This document shows, in pieces, positions 27,701-38,356 of a stretch of DNA of 64,000 bases. The stretch lies in contig NC_135174.1 in the NCBI RefSeq assembly GCF_041146795.1, positions 17,690,878 through 17,754,877 of the forward strand, in the 5' to 3' direction. The notes beneath the pieces were generated by a model. That model was not told the DNA's origin and made no database searches. It saw only the letters and a list, made by a program, of their open reading frames with translations. A program made the translations under genes and the position numbers. Source of the stretch: Maylandia zebra. Its lineage: Eukaryota > Chordata > Actinopteri > Cichliformes > Cichlidae. Every line of letters starts with the position of its first letter. Within the stretch, counting starts at the first letter, position 1.

Positions 27701-27786
27701 TCTTGCTGTGTTGCAGCGTCATCTAAGGCGTTATCCAGCTGACTTTGGACAGGAAACAGTGTAGAGACGCTGCACCGGGACGCCAT
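8944..27786 (-). CDS. nhlrc2: NHL repeat-containing protein 2 (12 coding exons)
   Basis: Coding exons on the minus strand, 5' to 3': 27624-27786, 25186-25338, 21662-21711, 19219-19624, 18457-18578, 18216-18345, 16040-16133, 15494-15725, 12908-13030, 12436-12645, 11991-12204, 8944-9206. All joins are GT-AG, the phases match, and the total is 719 residues (human 726 from memory). Domains: a short helical N-terminus; a thioredoxin-like domain at about residues 56-215 with the CCINC motif at 84-88; a six-bladed NHL beta-propeller from about 220 to 570 (repeats of the type [43 protein letters not shown]); and a C-terminal beta domain ending at a TGA. The human protein is cytosolic, essential, and linked to FINCA disease; its enzymatic role is unresolved. 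The start has a strong context (A at -3, G at +4). The donor after exon 5 (AAG-GTTGTC) is weak. The gene is divergent from dclre1a. Confidence 0.93.
9500..9770 (+). repeat. dispersed repeat family A, copy 1 (internally deleted)
   Basis: Shares an ordered series of blocks with 14110-14570 and 58905-60135: 'ctttgggaaat', 'ttttggactttt', 'cagcgtttctctatcatgt', a polyA-rich block, then 'aagacatattcaggttta' and 'gtgtggttaaa-tcctgta'. It lacks about 200 bp present in the middle of copy 2. It lies in the last nhlrc2 intron. No ORF or terminal repeat was recognised. Confidence 0.6.
11495..11700 (+). repeat. common teleost short interspersed repeat
   Basis: Contains the ordered blocks 'gtggttagcac', 'cacagcaagaag', 'cctggttcaaatc', 'cccacagtccaaaaacatgc' and 'ggttaactggtgattctaaa', known from a very abundant fish interspersed element. 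Degenerate and non-coding, in an nhlrc2 intron. Confidence 0.7.
12396..12432. repeat. (CA)n microsatellite beside nhlrc2 exon 10 donor
   Basis: CA-rich tract; on the nhlrc2 sense strand it is (UG)n starting a few bases after the exon 10 5' splice site (GTGAGT). Confidence 0.85.
12659..12745. repeat. (CA)n microsatellite beside nhlrc2 exon 10 acceptor
   Basis: About 87 bp of CA units with scattered CG variants. On the nhlrc2 sense strand it is a long (UG)n ending about 15 nt before the exon 10 acceptor AG, leaving only a short pyrimidine tract. Confidence 0.9.
14110..14570 (+). repeat. dispersed repeat family A, copy 2 (longest uninterrupted copy)
   Basis: Ordered blocks: 'ctttgggaaatgtcaaggtg', 'ttttggacttttaacc', 'tttctactgataaacacccc', 'ccattcatactacac', 'gacagatttctttcacatac', 'cagtgtttctctctcatgt', then 'taaaggtgcagttaaatctc' and 'cacggtgact'. 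The same order appears in copies 1 and 3, all on the plus strand. Non-coding; it lies in an nhlrc2 intron. Confidence 0.65.
16803..16823. repeat. poly(T) run
   Basis: Twenty-one consecutive T in an nhlrc2 intron. Confidence 0.9.
18757..18807. repeat. 22-bp near-perfect inverted repeat (hairpin)
   Basis: Arms 18757-18778 and 18786-18807 are complementary except for one position, with a 7-nt loop. On the minus strand, the nhlrc2 sense strand, the odd position becomes a U-G wobble, so the transcript could form an unbroken 22-bp stem. It lies in the intron between nhlrc2 exons 4 and 5. Pairing does not extend well beyond the arms. Confidence 0.85.
20100..20890 (+). mobile_element. Tc1-like transposon relic
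   Basis: Plus-strand fragments read like a paired-type DNA-binding domain near the left end (a '[15 protein letters not shown]'-type segment) and later short stretches such as VHDPK. Multiple stops and frameshifts break the frame. No intact DDE domain or clear terminal repeats. It lies in the nhlrc2 intron between exons 3 and 4. Confidence 0.5.
22800..23000. other. GC/CpG-rich patch in an AT-rich nhlrc2 intron
   Basis: About 200 bp of clearly higher GC with several CpGs inside the intron between exons 2 and 3. It follows a short AC repeat at about 22777. Short open frames cross it on the minus strand but match nothing I recognise. It could be an intronic regulatory element or a piece of an old insertion. 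Confidence 0.4.
24110..24210 (+). mobile_element. LINE 3'-end fragment (L2/Rex-like)
   Basis: The plus-strand frame reads [16 protein letters not shown], the extreme C-terminus typical of fish non-LTR retrotransposons of the L2/Rex type. About 100 bp, in an nhlrc2 intron. Confidence 0.55.
24330..24480 (+). repeat. short interspersed repeat, same family as 11495-11700
   Basis: Begins with 'gccagtggttagcactgttgc' type sequence and ends with 'ctggataagcagttaagaaa' and GGATG-rich units, the head and tail of the abundant fish element whose middle is seen at 11.5 kb. Degenerate. Confidence 0.6.
26770..27320 (+). mobile_element. non-LTR retrotransposon reverse transcriptase fragment (RTE-like)
   Basis: The translation shows [17 protein letters not shown], then a degraded palm region, then [15 protein letters not shown] and [20 protein letters not shown]. 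These are reverse-transcriptase thumb motifs of RTE-like fish elements. Frameshifts are present; inactive. It lies in nhlrc2 intron 1. Clade assignment is tentative. Confidence 0.75.
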
Positions 27787-28302
27787 GTTTCAAGCAACAA
27801 CCAGCTAGCTCGGTAAAGCAGCGAGGAGATTCATACCGCGGATTTCGACACAATAGCAAAAAATGTTATCGACTATAAGGGTTCTAAAAGAGTTTCAGTT
27901 TCAATTATCCGAATTAAATACCCTCTAAAATAGGGTTCTTATTTTTTTCAGCCTTCAAATCAAACAATTGGCTAAATTAATCGTTTAAAACGTGTAGAAA
28001 GTGTTGTTGTCCCTTCCTAGTTGTTTTTACTCCATTCATTGTAGCATAGTGGCGGTAAGTCCTGCTGTTGACATGTTATTAAACGGTGTGTCAAGAAGGA
28101 AAATTTCTCCATTTCGTTGTTAAATAATGAGGTTGAACTGTTTATCAGTAACAAATATCCGCAGTGTATTATATAATATATAAGGAAGTTGTCAGTAGCC
28201 GTTAACTTGCTGTGATCGCGGAATGTTACCAAACATCAGTCCTTGTGTAATAACAATGGTTCCGAGGTAACGTCGGGCACGTTACGCTTTATTTTGCTCC
28301 AA
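27787..28302. promoter_or_regulatory. bidirectional nhlrc2/dclre1a promoter region
   Basis: Only 516 bp separate the two divergent start codons, so both 5' UTRs and promoters must share it. It contains several CpGs (for example near 28217 and 28270) but is not a strong CpG island, and no TATA box is convincing. Transcription starts were not determined. Confidence 0.7.
28256..28270 (+). promoter_or_regulatory. 4-codon upstream ORF before dclre1a
   Basis: ATG GTT CCG AGG TAA, with a strong start context (A at -3, G at +4), ends 32 nt before the dclre1a ATG, whose own context is weak (C at -3, T at +4). If it is in the mRNA it should lower or gate dclre1a translation. The mRNA 5' end is unknown. 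Confidence 0.45.
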
Positions 28303-31300
28303 ATGTCACAGAAGGAAAATGAAAATGACATCTGGGACTATAAACCTCTTGGCAAGAAAAAGAAGAGGCACGAATCGCCACCTAAAAACACTAAAAGAAA
28401 ATGCACTTTCAGGAAATCCTCCAAGAAAGACGCATCTTCTCTCTCAATCAAGCCACAAGACAGGAACGCAAAAGCCAAAGCGGCAGAAAGTGAAGTCAGT
28501 GCTACAGCTGGAATAACAGACGACTGTAACTTAAGCTTAAATGCACAGGAGCTTAACTCAAAGAGATCTCCCACAAAAGAAACAAATCAAAGTGACAATG
28601 CTGCAGCCGAGGGCCCATCCCCTGAAGACTTCTGCCCCATCTGTCAGATGCCATTCTTCATTTTGGTTGTGCAGTCCCAAAGATGGCACGTTGCTGAATG
28701 TATTGACACTCCCAGGGATACGTGCACAGGTACAGACGTCCATACTCATCACACATCTTAAAGTTACACTTGATACCAAATCACAGCTTCAGATAAGCCT
28801 AATGTCATTCACAGCAGCCATTCAGGTCCATAATAATCCAAACCATCTCAGCTTTTCCTCAATCCCAGTGAATGTATGTTCACAGGTGACGCTGTGATCT
28901 GCAGTGAGAATAGGCAGCAGCCTGGAGAGGCAGAAAGGAAATGGAAGCAGGTTGGAGACAAAGATAGAGAGGCGAGGCTGAGATGTTTTGGGCATAGTGG
29001 GATAGGGATGGACAAAGAATTCTGTGCAATGTATCCATTGCCAGGGAAAATGAAAAGTGCAAGATCATAGAGAAGATAAATGGATGTAGTCAAGGAGGAC
29101 ATGCAGAGTAGTGTGACAGAAGGGGAAGCTCGGGATAGGGATGGAGGTTGATCTCCTGTGGCGACTCCCACAAGGAACAGCTGGAAGAAGATATGGCATA
29201 CGGACATATCTATGATAATTCAAACTTTTGAGAGAAAAAAATTAAATAAGAGGACCAGAAGTCCACAGGATAAACAAGTCTCCTCTAACAAAAGGTCCTT
29301 CATTTCCCATAATGCATTGTGATGGTATCCTTCATGCTTGTTGGATGGTAGAAAGAAACCTTCTACATAGCCTAACAGCTCAGGATTAAGGATTAAAAGA
29401 AATGTGCACTGACAGTGTAGCACTGATTCTATGCACTTAGCTCAGTTGTGTTTATCTCAAACAGCAGGCTGATAAGATACCTTTATAGTATATATCATCA
29501 GTTTAGTTTAGAGTAGAGTAGCGCAGTTGGTAAAGTGCTAAATATTATCCTCTTGTAACCCTGCTCTAACGAGTGCAGGCACTGTTCATTTATCTGTTCA
29601 TACAGAATGTCCAGATGGTCTTCGGTGCTCCTCCACCATTCCGAACCATTACAAGAAATTCAACCACACACTTCTGGCCCACAGTCGAGCCAGCAGCGGC
29701 ACAGCCCTCCTCAGTCTGTCCCAACAGGCTGAGACCAGCCTGGATTGTTTTCCAGGGCTGATAAAAAATCAGGGGTCTATTTTAGAGACTTCACAGCAAG
29801 GGGCTCTAACTCCTCCTGCATTATCCAGTCCTAGCTCCTCACCTCACCAACGTCACACCGGAACACTTCAGTCAAAACTTACAAATGGCCTTCTGCTCCT
29901 GCGTTCTCCTGGACCGGAGGACTTTAAGAAAAAGAAAGGCTGGTCATCATCTACTAAAAGCCAAAACTCTGTCACTGTTTCTCAGGAAAGTAATAAAGGG
30001 GATTTATCCATCCCTGTCATGGAAAATAGTGGACAGCAGGATAGTGAAGATTTACACAGAAGTGAGGATTCTTTGGAAAATGATAACATGATATCCTACT
30101 CTCCTCTTTCTGAGTTCCCTGCAGAGACTGAAATCAATACTACAGAGTGTAGAAAATCTCTTTTTAATGACAGTGCAATTCAAAATGAGCATGAAGACTC
30201 GATGATGCTGTTCAGTGACTGCTTCTCCAGTGAAGATGAGCTCCTCACTGACTTTATAAACAGCAATTCAGAAGCCAGCAATGTGCAAGGAAAGAAACTG
30301 CCTTCTGCAAACACCCAGCTGGGTGCAGTTTCCTCATTAACACCCACTAATCAGTTAACTGCTGAGAACAGAGCTGCTTCCTCAGGTGGAAAAGAAGCTT
30401 CTGAAATCAGTAAGACTAGTATTCAGTCTCCACAGAGTATTGTCTTAGAGCGTCTGAGAGACACTCTTCTGAGCTCAGATAACTCACACTCCCAAAACTC
30501 AAACAGCATTATTCAAACAGAGCAACCAGCTTCTCTTCAAGTGCCTTCATCTCAAACTTCCATTGTCCAACGATCTCAAGCCATGCCCCCTCAGAAGGGC
30601 CACAGCAAAGCCGGTCAGGTCTCCGGTCTCAAACAAACTGACATCGGGGTGTTTTTTGGCCTCAAACCACTGAGGGAGAAGGAGAAAGAAGCAGAGAGTG
30701 CACCAAATGACCTCAACGCTTCGTCTACTCCAACGGCTGGGAAGAGCTCGGGACAGAGACGGCAAAGAGGAGACCGGCAGAGAAAAAATAAAGCTGACAC
30801 ACCTGCAGATACGCCACAGGCCACAGAAACCATTAACCCATCAGTAGATGGACAGGGAGAAGTCTGGGGGAGGAGTGGGACCACAGGGAGGAGGAGGTGG
30901 AGGAACAGAGTCAATGCTGATGGAGAAGTACAGCTGCCCCGTTGCCCTTTCTATAAGAAAATCCCAGGTTAGTAAGCAAATGTACATTTCTTCTTGCTGT
31001 GTAAATTTAAACATTAATTATTATTTAATTTGTAATCTTATGCAAAAAACTTTCCCCAGGCACAAAGTTTGCCATTGATGCCTTTAGATATGGACAGATC
31101 GAGGGCATCGCAGCCTACTTCCTTACTCACTTCCACTCAGACCACTACGGAGGCTTGACCAAGACTTCCACTGTTCCCATCTACTGCAACAGAGTAAGTC
31201 AATCTGTAGTTTTGATGAAATAATTTACTTAGTTTTGTTTTTATTTGGTACTGGATCACCGAGTGCCAGGGACAGTTCACCCTTAAATCACATTTACATG

Positions 31301-34300
31301 TTCTCTCACCACCCTGATTGTCCGTGAGGTACCCAGCTATGAAAATATTGGATGTAGAGATGTCTGTCTTCTCATGAATATATCCTTGCTTATGTTGTGC
31401 AGGATTTAGATGATTGAGGTTGCACAATCTGTGTTTTGAAATCAGAATCTGATTTATTATATGCATTGATTTGCATAAAACAGTTGCTGTTTTTCTATGA
31501 TACTAAACAGTCAGGGTGATGGATGTTATCCCTGCTTTGAGTCCACTGTTGAAACTATATCCAACACCATCTCAGCAAAAGGCTGACATTTTGTCCGTTT
31601 ATGTATTTCTCCTTCAGTGGTATGGAAGCGATTCACTTATTTGAAAATGATATAACACCACCACCACCCCTCTCTGCCGCCAGAAATCCTATTTACTTTC
31701 AACTCATTAAAAAGCTTCCTCACTTCCACAGAATTCATAGAGGAAGTACTTGATCCATTTGTTATCTCTCTGCACTGCTTTGACTCACATTAATGGAAAA
31801 TGTTTGGCAGCTATGAATACCAAAATTCAAATGGCTCTGATCACAGTTGAGTCAATTAAAATTCGAAGACCTTTGTGGGAGTTTTTTCTTCTTCTTTTGG
31901 ACACAGAAATACAACATTTGATGTGCAGTAAAATAAGTTTAGCTGGGGCCCAGTTGTTTGCCATCCCCTTTGTTGTTACTGTGAAAAAGCTACATCAGTG
32001 AAGGTGTGTTAAATGTAGAGAATTATCTAAATAAACTGAAGTTTGCAGTTAAACAAGTGTAAAATCTTTAGCTCAGACTTTATTGCTTATTTTTGGTTCA
32101 ATTAGCTACGACTTAACAATATATAATATCAGGTATGATATGAGGTATGAACTTGAAATGATATAAAAGTCAAGAGACTAGAGATGTTGGGAGTTCTTCT
32201 ATCAAGTGGGTCAGGTTTATCACAGTGGTGTGTGTGTGTGTGTGTTTTCTGGGGATTAGGCTAAAAACAGACTTATAAGTACTTGTTGGGACTCCGTTTG
32301 CTAGGCCACAGACTTTGAGCGTGGGCGCCAGGTGGATCACAGCCCAGAAAAGTTTGATCATAATCACAGAGGGTAATTAGAAAGTAGATTGGGAAAATAC
32401 GATTTCAAGGCCAGGGTTTGGGAGGCGGGGGGGTGAATTACTCCGCATATCTGAGATTGTTTGAAACCTGATCATCACTGTAAACTGCAAAGATTTGTTC
32501 ACTCTCAGCTGTGTCTCCTGATTAGATTACAGGGAACCTGGTGAAGAGCAAACTGAGGGTGGCCGAGCAGTACGTCCACATCCTCCCCATGAATACTGAA
32601 GTCACTGTGGAGGGGGTCCGGGTCATCCTCCTAGACGCTAACCAGTGAGTCATCTGTGACATCAGCAGGGATCTGTACTGGTGACGCTGTTTTGTGACAC
32701 ATGAGAGCTTCTTTGTCACGCTGCTGATTTCATGCTGATCAGATTCAGCTGGTTTATTACCAGAAGGTTGATTTTCTGTCTTTGAGATTTAAATACTGTT
32801 TTAGATTTGCAGCTGAGGTTAATGGGCTCTTCACCAGCATGCATTAAAACTTGACCTGGTATTTTCCCATACGATCTTTCTGAAACCCAGAGAAATGGCT
32901 CTGAAAACACTGTGGGCAGAGGAGAAGGACACAATGAGTCACTTATAACATATGTACCGCTATTAGCAGACTACAAAAACATGCATTCATGCATTCGGGA
33001 GCAGATACAAAAGTTTCTACCGTAGCCACTTTCTTTATAGTAAAATTGTCATAAAGGGATAAATTGAGGCAATTTGAAGTATATTCAGACACAACCAAGC
33101 GAATAGCCTATTCATTATGTCACTGGGAATACATTCTTTTGAATGTAGAACACATCTTTTACAGTTGTGCTACATAGTTTCTACTTAATGACTCTATTTA
33201 CTCCTCGTAATATTTCCCTGGAGAGTTAAATGAATTTCTCACAGTGAAAACTGGCTAAATTTGATTAAAACCTCTCTTTTGTATCCTTATCTGTTCTTTC
33301 AGTTGTCCAGGTGCTGCAATGCTGTTGTTCTTCTTGCCCGATGGACAGACGGTTCTTCACACCGGAGACTTCAGAGCTGACCCCTCAATGGAAACCTACC
33401 CTGAGCTACTCAGCTGCAGGATACAGACACTCTATTTGGATACCACGTAAGTACCCCTCAGTTTCATCATTTTCACTTGTTGCTGTAAGTAACAACTCCC
33501 GGTAATGACGACCACTTTCTTTCTCTCTGATTTTGGTAAACTGAGCACAACTCCAGCAGTGAAACTCAGATTTTTCAGTGTGACCTCTTATATCTCTCTA
33601 GCTACTGCAGCCCTGAGTACACCTTCCCCAGGCAGCAAGAAGTCATCAACTTTGCAGCCAGCACTGCATTTGAATTGGTGACACTCAACCCACGTACACT
33701 TGTGGTGTGCGGGTCGTACTCGGTGGGGAAAGAGAAGGTCTTTTTGGGTATGTGCTTTGCAGGAGAGTCTATGCTCACACTTTCTTTTGATGTTTTTTTT
33801 GTTTGTTTTTGAGCTGTATGGCACATTTTCTACTCCTTTAAAAATCAGAAAGTCAGTTATAATCGGATATCTCGGCATGAGAGACATGGCTGACCCAAAT
33901 GTATAAATACAGAAAGAAATGTGTTTTCTATCCACCTCTTAGTAACAGTAGTTATACTTAAAATAAATATGAAGATGGGTTTTCTAAATACTGCTTGATT
34001 TCATTCTGAGAATACACAAAGCAAAATGGTTTCTAAACCTAATAGTAGAATAGTTTTCCCCCTGTAGTTTTCTGTGTGTGGCTGACCTGTCCTATTATAA
34101 GTTCATCTGATATTTCTTCTATATTGAAATAGGAGCATTGTTGTTTAAAAACTGGAGCCCCTCACAGTGCATTGTCTTCAAGTGGAGGCAAAGTGTTCCC
34201 TTGTGATACATGGACGATAGTTTGAAGCACTTTAGTACAATGAAAAACTGAAAAAACAGTGTTTAACTGACAGAAGGGGAAACTGCATGCATTCATTCTT

Positions 34301-36766
34301 TAATCACAGCTGCTTCAACAAGCGCTGCATGAAGTGGAGACAAAAGCAGATGGCTAGTTTAATTGACTGTAGCACTTTACTCATCCTTTTTGTCCTTCTG
34401 TTATTCCACAAAAGCATTTGTACACGTACAGCAAACACTTTACAGGCCAGGGAGTGCCATATTTAGTCAGTCAGTTGTTTTCTGTTTTGTTTTTTTTAAT
34501 AAAGGCCTGTTGAGTTTGAAGAGTTTGTTTCAGTAATGTTGGTGAAAACTAAAATCCACTGTTTTCCTGCAGTTTTCATTCTCACACAGACCTCGTTCTG
34601 CTTCATTTGCAGCGCTGGCAGAGGTTCTGGGGTCTAAAGTTTGCCTCTCTAGAGACAAGTACAACACCATGTGCTGTCTGGAGTCGGAGCAAATCAAAGG
34701 ACGTCTAACCACCGACTGGAAGGCAGCCCAGGTCCACGTGCTGCCCATGATGCAGCTGTCCTTCAGAGTAGGTGCATTTTTCATGACTTGTTTTCCCAAA
34801 GTCCCACTATTCTTAATATTTTAAGTTCATATTTATACAACAAAGAGCAGATTTACAATGCACGTTTTAATTATGGCATGTGAGCCATGTTAGCAACACA
34901 CATTAAGTCCAAATGTGAACACCAGCAGCAACAAAATGGTCAGAAAATCGTCATGTTTTTGTAAAAAACATATCTATCTTGGAGAACTGATATTTAAATA
35001 TTACCACAGATAGGTCACAGAGGTGAGAATAGATGTAGCTTTTCATATCTGCTTTATTCTCCTTAATGAGCAATGTTCAGAGGAGCTCACATCACGAGGT
35101 AAAGAGACTCTAAAATACATGTGTGAGATTAAACTACAGCATTATGAGTTTATTCAAAGACTGGTGGGAAACAACTTCTTTTTGGTGACTTTTGCTTATT
35201 TGAGTTAAAAATACTCGAGCGCAATACACAGTTTATTCATGAAATAATCGGGAATCGAGAAAATGCACAGATTTCTTCTAGATAAGCTAACAGTCACGCA
35301 TATGGTTCTTACTCCACCAGGTCCATGCTGAGGCAGGAAAACCCCCGACAATGCAGCTCTTTTAAGTTGTCCTTTTTTCCCCTCCCTTTTTCCCTTCTCT
35401 TTCCAGAAACTGCAGGATCACCTGGCACGCTTTTCTCATCAGTATGATCAGCTGGTGGCCTTCAAACCTACCGGCTGGACCTTCAGTCAGCAGATAGAAT
35501 CAGTGGAAGACATTCAGCCTCAGAAAAGCGGCAACATCACCATATATGGTACGCACAAAGCCTTTTTTCTTCTAGTTTTTGGAGAGGAAAAAGAAGTGTC
35601 ATATATAAGAGTATTATCCCACAACAATTTGAGTGTTGTTAATATTGTTGTATTTAGCCTACAGCTCCCTCTTTTGGTAAAGCCTGAAACAAGTCTTATA
35701 GAATCACAATAGAGCATGGCTTGGTTTCAGACTGCTCTGGCTTGGTGGCAACAGGATACATAACGTCAGTGCCCTGGGGTCGTGGATCTCCTCTGTGGAC
35801 AACACTTCCTAGTCTAGCATTAAACCCCAGTTCTAAATTTGGGCCATGACTTGATTTTTCAATTGCAGATTTAGCCAGTTTTTCTTCCTAACCCCCGTTT
35901 CATGTTCTGAATAGATCCATCAGAAGCATCAGCCATCTGGCTCGTAACCTCCAATCACCAGCTAGAGGCTTCTGGGGTGCACACTCACGTATATTTTCTT
36001 CCTTCTCAGCAGTTTGTGTGTCACTCAGGCGGAAGCCAATTTGCACTCTCCCTCTCTCTCTCTCTGCCTTGTTTATCTCCTCCTTCTCGCTCTTCCCTGC
36101 CATATGCCGCCATTTGCTGCAAATGTTCTCTGCATGTGGAAACGGACTGACTTTATCCATGAATAGGCTTTTTTCCCCCCCTTTTTCTAGCTAGACCTGT
36201 TTAAAGCAGAGGAGCACATAAAATTTGTCCAGGGCTAAAATGTGGATAAACACAAGGCATCTGCTTTCTGCATTGGTTCCAAGCTAGGTTTTTATTTTGT
36301 GTATTAACTGAAAACTGAATAATTCTGCATTGTCCCTTAGAGGGGAACAGTCTGAGCCTGTGGACGTCTTCATTGAGCATCTGGTCCGGCTTTTAAAGCT
36401 TTGCCCTTTTGCTTGCCTGATCGATTTCCCTGTGTGTTTAACATCTGTCTCCAGCGTTGTTTACTGCAAGCCAGTTTCCCTCTGAATTGACTAAACTCTA
36501 AAAATTTCCCAAAGGAGAAGTAAAACTTTCAAATTAGCTAATTGCTTTTTAAAGAGCTGTCGGTTTATGATGATATCAACCCATCTGTTTGTCTGACAGG
36601 TATCCCCTATAGTGAACACAGCAGCTTTCTTGAGTTGAAGCGGTTTGTGCAGTGGCTCCAGCCCCTCAAGATCATCCCTACAGTTAACAATGGCAGCTGG
36701 GCCAACAGGAAGGCGATGGAGAAGTGTTTCAGTGAGTGGCTCATGGACGTTAAGAATAAACAGTGA
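28303..36766 (+). CDS. dclre1a: DNA cross-link repair 1A, SNM1A 5' exonuclease (9 exons)
   Basis: Coding exons: 28303-28729, 29606-30967, 31060-31193, 32526-32644, 33303-33446, 33602-33747, 34613-34767, 35407-35548, 36600-36766. All are GT-AG with matching phases, giving 931 residues (human 1040 from memory). In order: an N-terminal EDF/NDIWDYK-type segment; a UBZ4 ubiquitin-binding zinc finger with C111, C114, H129 and C133; a long low-complexity middle encoded by the large exon 2; a PIP box QTDIGVFF at 486-493 for PCNA binding; and a metallo-beta-lactamase plus beta-CASP domain starting near 600 with HFHSDH (H620, H622, D624, H625), [18 protein letters not shown] and a late YSEHSS. The family trims DNA past interstrand cross-links in the nucleus. 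The start at 28303 was chosen because no in-frame ATG lies upstream and the downstream NDIWDYK aligns with the human N-terminus. Convergent with plekhs1. Confidence 0.94.
28905..29215 (+). mobile_element. non-LTR retrotransposon 3' fragment (RTE-like)
   Basis: Degenerate plus-strand reading: [13 protein letters not shown], then after stops MDVVKEDM and later 'tcctgtggcgactcccacaa', matching the C-terminal end of the same LINE type as 26770-27320. It lies in dclre1a intron 1. Confidence 0.7.
32227..32245. repeat. (TG)n microsatellite
   Basis: Short TG run in dclre1a intron 3. Confidence 0.8.
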
Positions 36767-37135
36767 CTTATTTTCCAGCTGCCTGTCGGTGCTAAAGGAA
36801 CACCCTAATAGTATGCGATACTTGAAGTGTTGTATGGACTGGTTTATTTTAACGCTATTTGTTTAATTAACTTTACATTTAAATTTAGAGGAAGCGGTTG
36901 TGATTTTTAGACCTGAATTAGAAAAACTCTGGAAGCTGTGTTATATGAACCTGACATGATTCATGTATTAAACTTACAGTTGGACCAGGGTCATCCAGAC
37001 TCTTTTACCATCTCATTCATTTGATATGCTGCAGGTGCTGCTCTGAAACTGTGCAATTTTTTTTTTTTTATTGTGATTTATTTTGTACATGATCAAAGTT
37101 TTATGCTGAAGAAATAAATATTTTAAAATAACATT
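36767..37135 (+). other. dclre1a 3' UTR (inferred extent)
   Basis: About 370 nt from the stop to just past the AATAAA at 37113. AU-rich, with a T-run near 37058-37070. The end is inferred from the poly(A) signal. Confidence 0.5.
37113..37118 (+). terminator. poly(A) signal AATAAA, dclre1a
   Basis: Canonical AATAAA about 350 nt after the dclre1a stop, followed by a TG/T-rich stretch ('cgtgtttttatttctttg') that suits a downstream element. Confidence 0.65.
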
Positions 37136-37499
37136 GCTACCGTGTTTTTATTTCTTTGCAACAATACCACTTTAGAAACTTTTCTTTCTAATTGCTCTAT
37201 ATTTAATAATACTTGATATTTCTATTGCCTTCTTTAAACAATCCGTTTTATTCCCCAACCTACGTAAAAGCACCTAGAAGAGCCCATCAAAGCTTTTAGG
37301 TTTATAAGACATATTATGACTCTAAGTATTATATTGATAATAGTTGTTTTGGCTAATTTGCTAACTTTACATGGTCAGTTTGGAAGGTTGCAGTCAACAT
37401 GTGGATATTCACTGCTGAATCTTATGTTGTGATTCATACTGATGAACCTCTGCAGCCACTTACAGTGTGTTAGGAGGGAATGCCAGGTGAGTGTAAGCC

Positions 37500-37522
37500 T
37501 TTTTTTTTTTTTTTTTTTTTTT
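37500..37522. repeat. poly(T) run
   Basis: About 23 consecutive T between dclre1a and plekhs1. Confidence 0.9.
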
Positions 37523-37803
37523 AAGATGTCTTCGGTCTTGTCTTTCAGGAGTTTATCTCTGGGTCAGCAGACATACAGTACAGAGATGGTTTTTGATTTC
37601 GTTCGTCCTTAAGTTAAACCATCTGTCTTATCATGTGTTAAGGTGTTTCAGGGTGCATGTGTATTTTGAGCATCAGATACCAGAGTAGGAGGAGAGAAAA
37701 GGAAAAAAACAAAAGCTGAACACTTCAGAAATGTGTCCTGTAGATTCCACCATGTGAGAAACACCGTGTAGCACACTGCAGGGTGCAAGTTATCTATACA
37801 ATT

Positions 37804-38118
37804 TTAACCTCCTAGGATCTGGCGTCCACACATGTGGACATCACATTTTGGGTTGTCTAGACCAAAATACTAAATTTTTCTCTACAAGGGCCTGATATCC
37901 ACTTACAAGGACATTATACTGCCACTGTTCCATCAAAATTTATAACTAATATCCTCATACGTGGCTCTCATTTTTGTTAGGAACAGAAATCAGGTAAAAA
38001 AACAAAAACAAATCTGCTGATTCTTTGTTTTTACATTCATTGGGTCCCAATATGCCCAAATATCAAAGAGAAATTAAAAAATGCATGCTGTGGAAGAGTT
38101 CGGGTTTTAGGAGGTTAA
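37804..38118. mobile_element. TTAA-flanked MITE (piggyBac-like ends)
   Basis: TTAA at 37804-37807 and again at 38115-38118 bracket inverted ends CCTCCTA and TAGGAGG. The interior of about 300 bp is non-coding. TTAA target duplication with short inverted repeats is the piggyBac signature. Superfamily assignment is inferred from the ends only. Confidence 0.6.
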
Positions 38119-38245
38119 TCTAGGAATTTGGTTTCCACATCACCACTTTGCATAAAAGCACTCAGAAGAGCTGCTTGGAATATTAATTCACAGCTTTTAA
38201 ATTTAACCACTTATGTTAGTTTTTGGCAAAAAAAAAATAGATGGA

Positions 38246-38249
<4 letters not shown>

Positions 38250-38289
<40 letters not shown>
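38250..38289. repeat. (TA)n microsatellite
   Basis: Forty bp of pure TA. Confidence 0.95.
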
Positions 38290-38294
<5 letters not shown>

Positions 38295-38356
38295 TAGGCA
38301 TTTCATTCCCTGTCCCTCTTCCCTCTCATTTTATTTTATGTGTTATGCTGTGGAAA

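Noticed and set aside
28243-28302. dclre1a start upstream of 28303
   Set aside because: The in-frame extension begins at TTG, not ATG, and the downstream NDIWDYK segment aligns with the human N-terminus near 28303.
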